From Alkalimarinus alittae (GTDB taxonomy: Bacteria > Pseudomonadota > Gammaproteobacteria > Pseudomonadales > Oleiphilaceae), in NCBI RefSeq assembly GCF_026016465.1, contig NZ_CP100390.1:3825001-3889000 (forward strand): DNA of 64,000 nucleotides, given 5' to 3'. How positions within the stretch are numbered: position 1 is the first letter of the stretch; each line of letters begins with the position of its first letter. A model generated the notes under the pieces. That model saw only the letters and a program-made list of their open reading frames with translations, did not search any database and had not been told where the DNA came from. Positions 62,745 to 64,000 of the stretch are shown in pieces. Position numbers and translations under genes: made by a program.

Positions 62745-63119
62745 TTAACCCTTAGGACGCTTAGTTCCATACTTAGATCGACCTTGCTTACGATCAGCAA
62801 CACCTGAAGTATCCAAGCTACCACGAACTGTGTGATAACGAACACCAGGCAAGTCTTTTACACGTCCACCACGTATAAGAACAACACTGTGCTCTTGTAA
62901 GTTGTGACCTTCACCACCAATGTACGATGCAACCTCAAAACCGCTAGTTAAACGTACACGACAAACTTTACGCAAAGCCGAGTTTGGCTTCTTCGGTGTA
63001 GTTGTGTAAACACGAGTACAAACGCCACGACGCTGAGGGCAAGCCTTCAACGCAGGAACATCACTCTTAGTAACTTGACGCTTACGAGGCTTACGTACCA
63101 ACTGATTAATAGTTGCCAT
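62745..63119 (-). CDS. rpsL: 30S ribosomal protein S12
   Basis: 124 residues from ATG 63119 ([20 protein letters not shown]), with TTGGAG about 10 nt upstream; the TTG at 63134 is disregarded. Decoding-centre protein. The streptomycin-site lysines in [12 protein letters not shown] and [10 protein letters not shown] are present, so it should be streptomycin-sensitive at this locus. The Asp after KD that is methylthiolated in E. coli is also there. First gene of the str operon. Confidence 0.98.
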   Translation of the reverse strand: MATINQLVRKPRKRQVTKSDVPALKACPQRRGVCTRVYTTTPKKPNSALRKVCRVRLTSGFEVASYIGGEGHNLQEHSVVLIRGGRVKDLPGVRYHTVRGSLDTSGVADRKQGRSKYGTKRPKG

Positions 63120-63184
63120 ATAAGCAAACTCCAATTAGTAAATAAACAACAAACCCAAAATGGGCAATAATGTTACGGGGCGCA

Positions 63185-63213
63185 AGTCTAATCACGCCCT
63201 TCAACATAGTCAA
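63185..63213 (-). promoter_or_regulatory. Candidate sigma-70 promoter of the str operon
   Basis: On the minus strand TTGACT (63208-63213) and TAGACT (63185-63190) with a 17-bp spacer and a GC-rich discriminator (TGCGCCCC) before the predicted start near 63178. GC-rich discriminators are typical of stringently controlled ribosomal promoters. No other promoter is seen in the rpoC-rpsL gap. Confidence 0.6.
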
Positions 63214-63248
63214 GGCCACTGTTGCATTTTTATACAAACAGCGGCCTT
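63212..63248 (-). other. Long stem-loop between rpoC and rpsL
   Basis: AAGGCCACTGTTG with CAAACAGCGGCCTT, about 12 paired bases with one or two mismatches and a 10-nt loop. No T-run follows on the minus strand. It could be an RNase III-type processing site or a weak terminator of the rpoBC transcript, and it abuts the proposed rpsL promoter. Confidence 0.5.
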
Positions 63249-63291
63249 AATATGTACCTTTAAAGAAAAATATTGCTATTTTCTTAAAAAT

Positions 63292-64000
63292 CTACTTATT
63301 TAACTCTGCACTCAACGCTTCTACGACATCAGCAGCACTTACACCAATATCATCAACTTTCGCAGTTTTACGCTTTTTACGCTCTGAGTGATAAGTCAAA
63401 CCAGTACCTGCAGGAATCAAACGACCCACTACAACGTTTTCTTTCAGGCCGCGCAAGTAATCACGCTTACCTGTTACAGCTCCCTCTGTAAGAACTCGAG
63501 TTGTTTCTTGGAAAGAGGCCGCAGAAATGAATGATTCTGTAGCAAGAGAAGCCTTTGTAATACCTAGCAACATACGCTCTGAGGTAGCAGGCATCTTATC
63601 ATTAGCTAATGCCTTCTCATTCTCTTCTAGCAATTTAACGTATTCGACCTGATCTCCTTTGATGAGCTCAGTATCACCAGAGTCATGTATATCAACCTTA
63701 CGCAGCATCTGGCGAACGATAACTTCAATATGTTTATCGTTAATGACAACACCCTGCAATCGATATACGTCTTGAATTTCATTCGTGATGTACCGAGTCA
63801 ACTCAACAACACCTAAAAGACGCAAGATATCGTGTGGGTTAGATGGCCCATCAGATACCACTTCACCTTTTTCTACTTGCTCACCTTCAAACACGTTCAT
63901 TTGGCGATGCTTATGAATCAGAACCTCATACGGATCAGAGCCATCAACAGGTGTAATAACCAGACGCTTCTTACCCTTAGTCTCCTTACCGAAACTTACA
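63292..64000 (-). CDS. rpoC: RNA polymerase beta-prime subunit, C-terminal part
   Basis: The frame is open to the window edge; only the last 235 residues or so are here. Reading from 64000 gives [20 protein letters not shown], then [40 protein letters not shown] and [20 protein letters not shown], all C-terminal RpoC signatures (bridge to the omega- and DksA-contacting end). The stop is TAA after LSAELNK. It lies 5' of the str operon, the usual rpoBC-rpsL order. Confidence 0.97.
   Translation of the reverse strand, partial: VSFGKETKGKKRLVITPVDGSDPYEVLIHKHRQMNVFEGEQVEKGEVVSDGPSNPHDILRLLGVVELTRYITNEIQDVYRLQGVVINDKHIEVIVRQMLRKVDIHDSGDTELIKGDQVEYVKLLEENEKALANDKMPATSERMLLGITKASLATESFISAASFQETTRVLTEGAVTGKRDYLRGLKENVVVGRLIPAGTGLTYHSERKKRKTAKVDDIGVSAADVVEALSAELNK

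Overview
This window looks like a chromosomal segment of a marine gammaproteobacterium of moderate-to-low GC, near the Oceanospirillales/Pseudomonadales. Three things point there. Housekeeping order resembles what I know of Pseudomonas and relatives (rplQ-uvrA-MFS-ssb, typA-glnA-ntrBC, pip-dtd). There is a complete MSHA (mannose-sensitive haemagglutinin type) pilus locus and a complete ectoine operon. EF-Tu is 407 residues long, with an insertion in the G domain that I associate from memory with Oceanospirillales. I saw no rRNA or tRNA genes, CRISPR arrays, insertion sequences or prophage.

Layout. 1-584: start of an outer-membrane porin (-), then about 650 bp of AT-rich non-coding DNA. 1231-4858 (-): dtd, a prolyl-iminopeptidase homologue that has lost its nucleophile, and typA. 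5004-10264 (+): nitrogen control, with glnA behind two NtrC palindromes and a sigma-54 promoter, a DUF4124 protein, and ntrB-ntrC. 10394-28206 (-): a 17-gene MSHA locus, transcribed mshI-(pilN-like)-J-K-L-M-N-E-G-F-B-A-C-D-O-P-Q. REP-like palindromes lie at its end and between mshB and mshA. 28372-34260: ectR (-) divergent from ectA-ectB-orf-ectC-ask-TPR gene (+). The 151-residue orf between ectB and ectC and the TPR gene overlapping ask are not standard ectoine genes.

34283-39530 (-) is the most unusual region: an AraC-type regulator, then one long gene for a sterol-carrier (SCP2-like) domain fused to a glycyl radical enzyme, then its radical-SAM activase. The enzyme gene is broken twice. 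One lesion is an in-frame TAA where related enzymes appear to have a glutamate codon. The other is an extra copy of an 8-bp tandem unit about 20 codons before the active-site cysteine. Removing 8 bp and reading through the TAA gives a continuous 1010-codon protein with both the GCVEP cysteine motif and the RISGY glycyl-radical motif.

39610-44830: ssb, an MFS transporter (-) and divergent uvrA (+). 44954-64000 (-): the str-S10-spc-alpha block in canonical order, from the 3' end of rpoC through rpsL, rpsG, fusA, tuf, the S10, spc (with secY and a 37-residue rpmJ) and alpha operons, to rplQ. Promoter-like sequences precede rpsL and rpsJ, and a strong terminator follows tuf.

How the genes work together: glnA-ntrBC is a self-contained nitrogen-control circuit. 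The msh genes encode a c-di-GMP-responsive type IV pilus for surface attachment. The ect genes make ectoine for salt tolerance, with a dedicated aspartokinase. The glycyl-radical cassette would be an anaerobic conversion of unknown, perhaps hydrophobic, substrate, and appears inactive in this genome copy.
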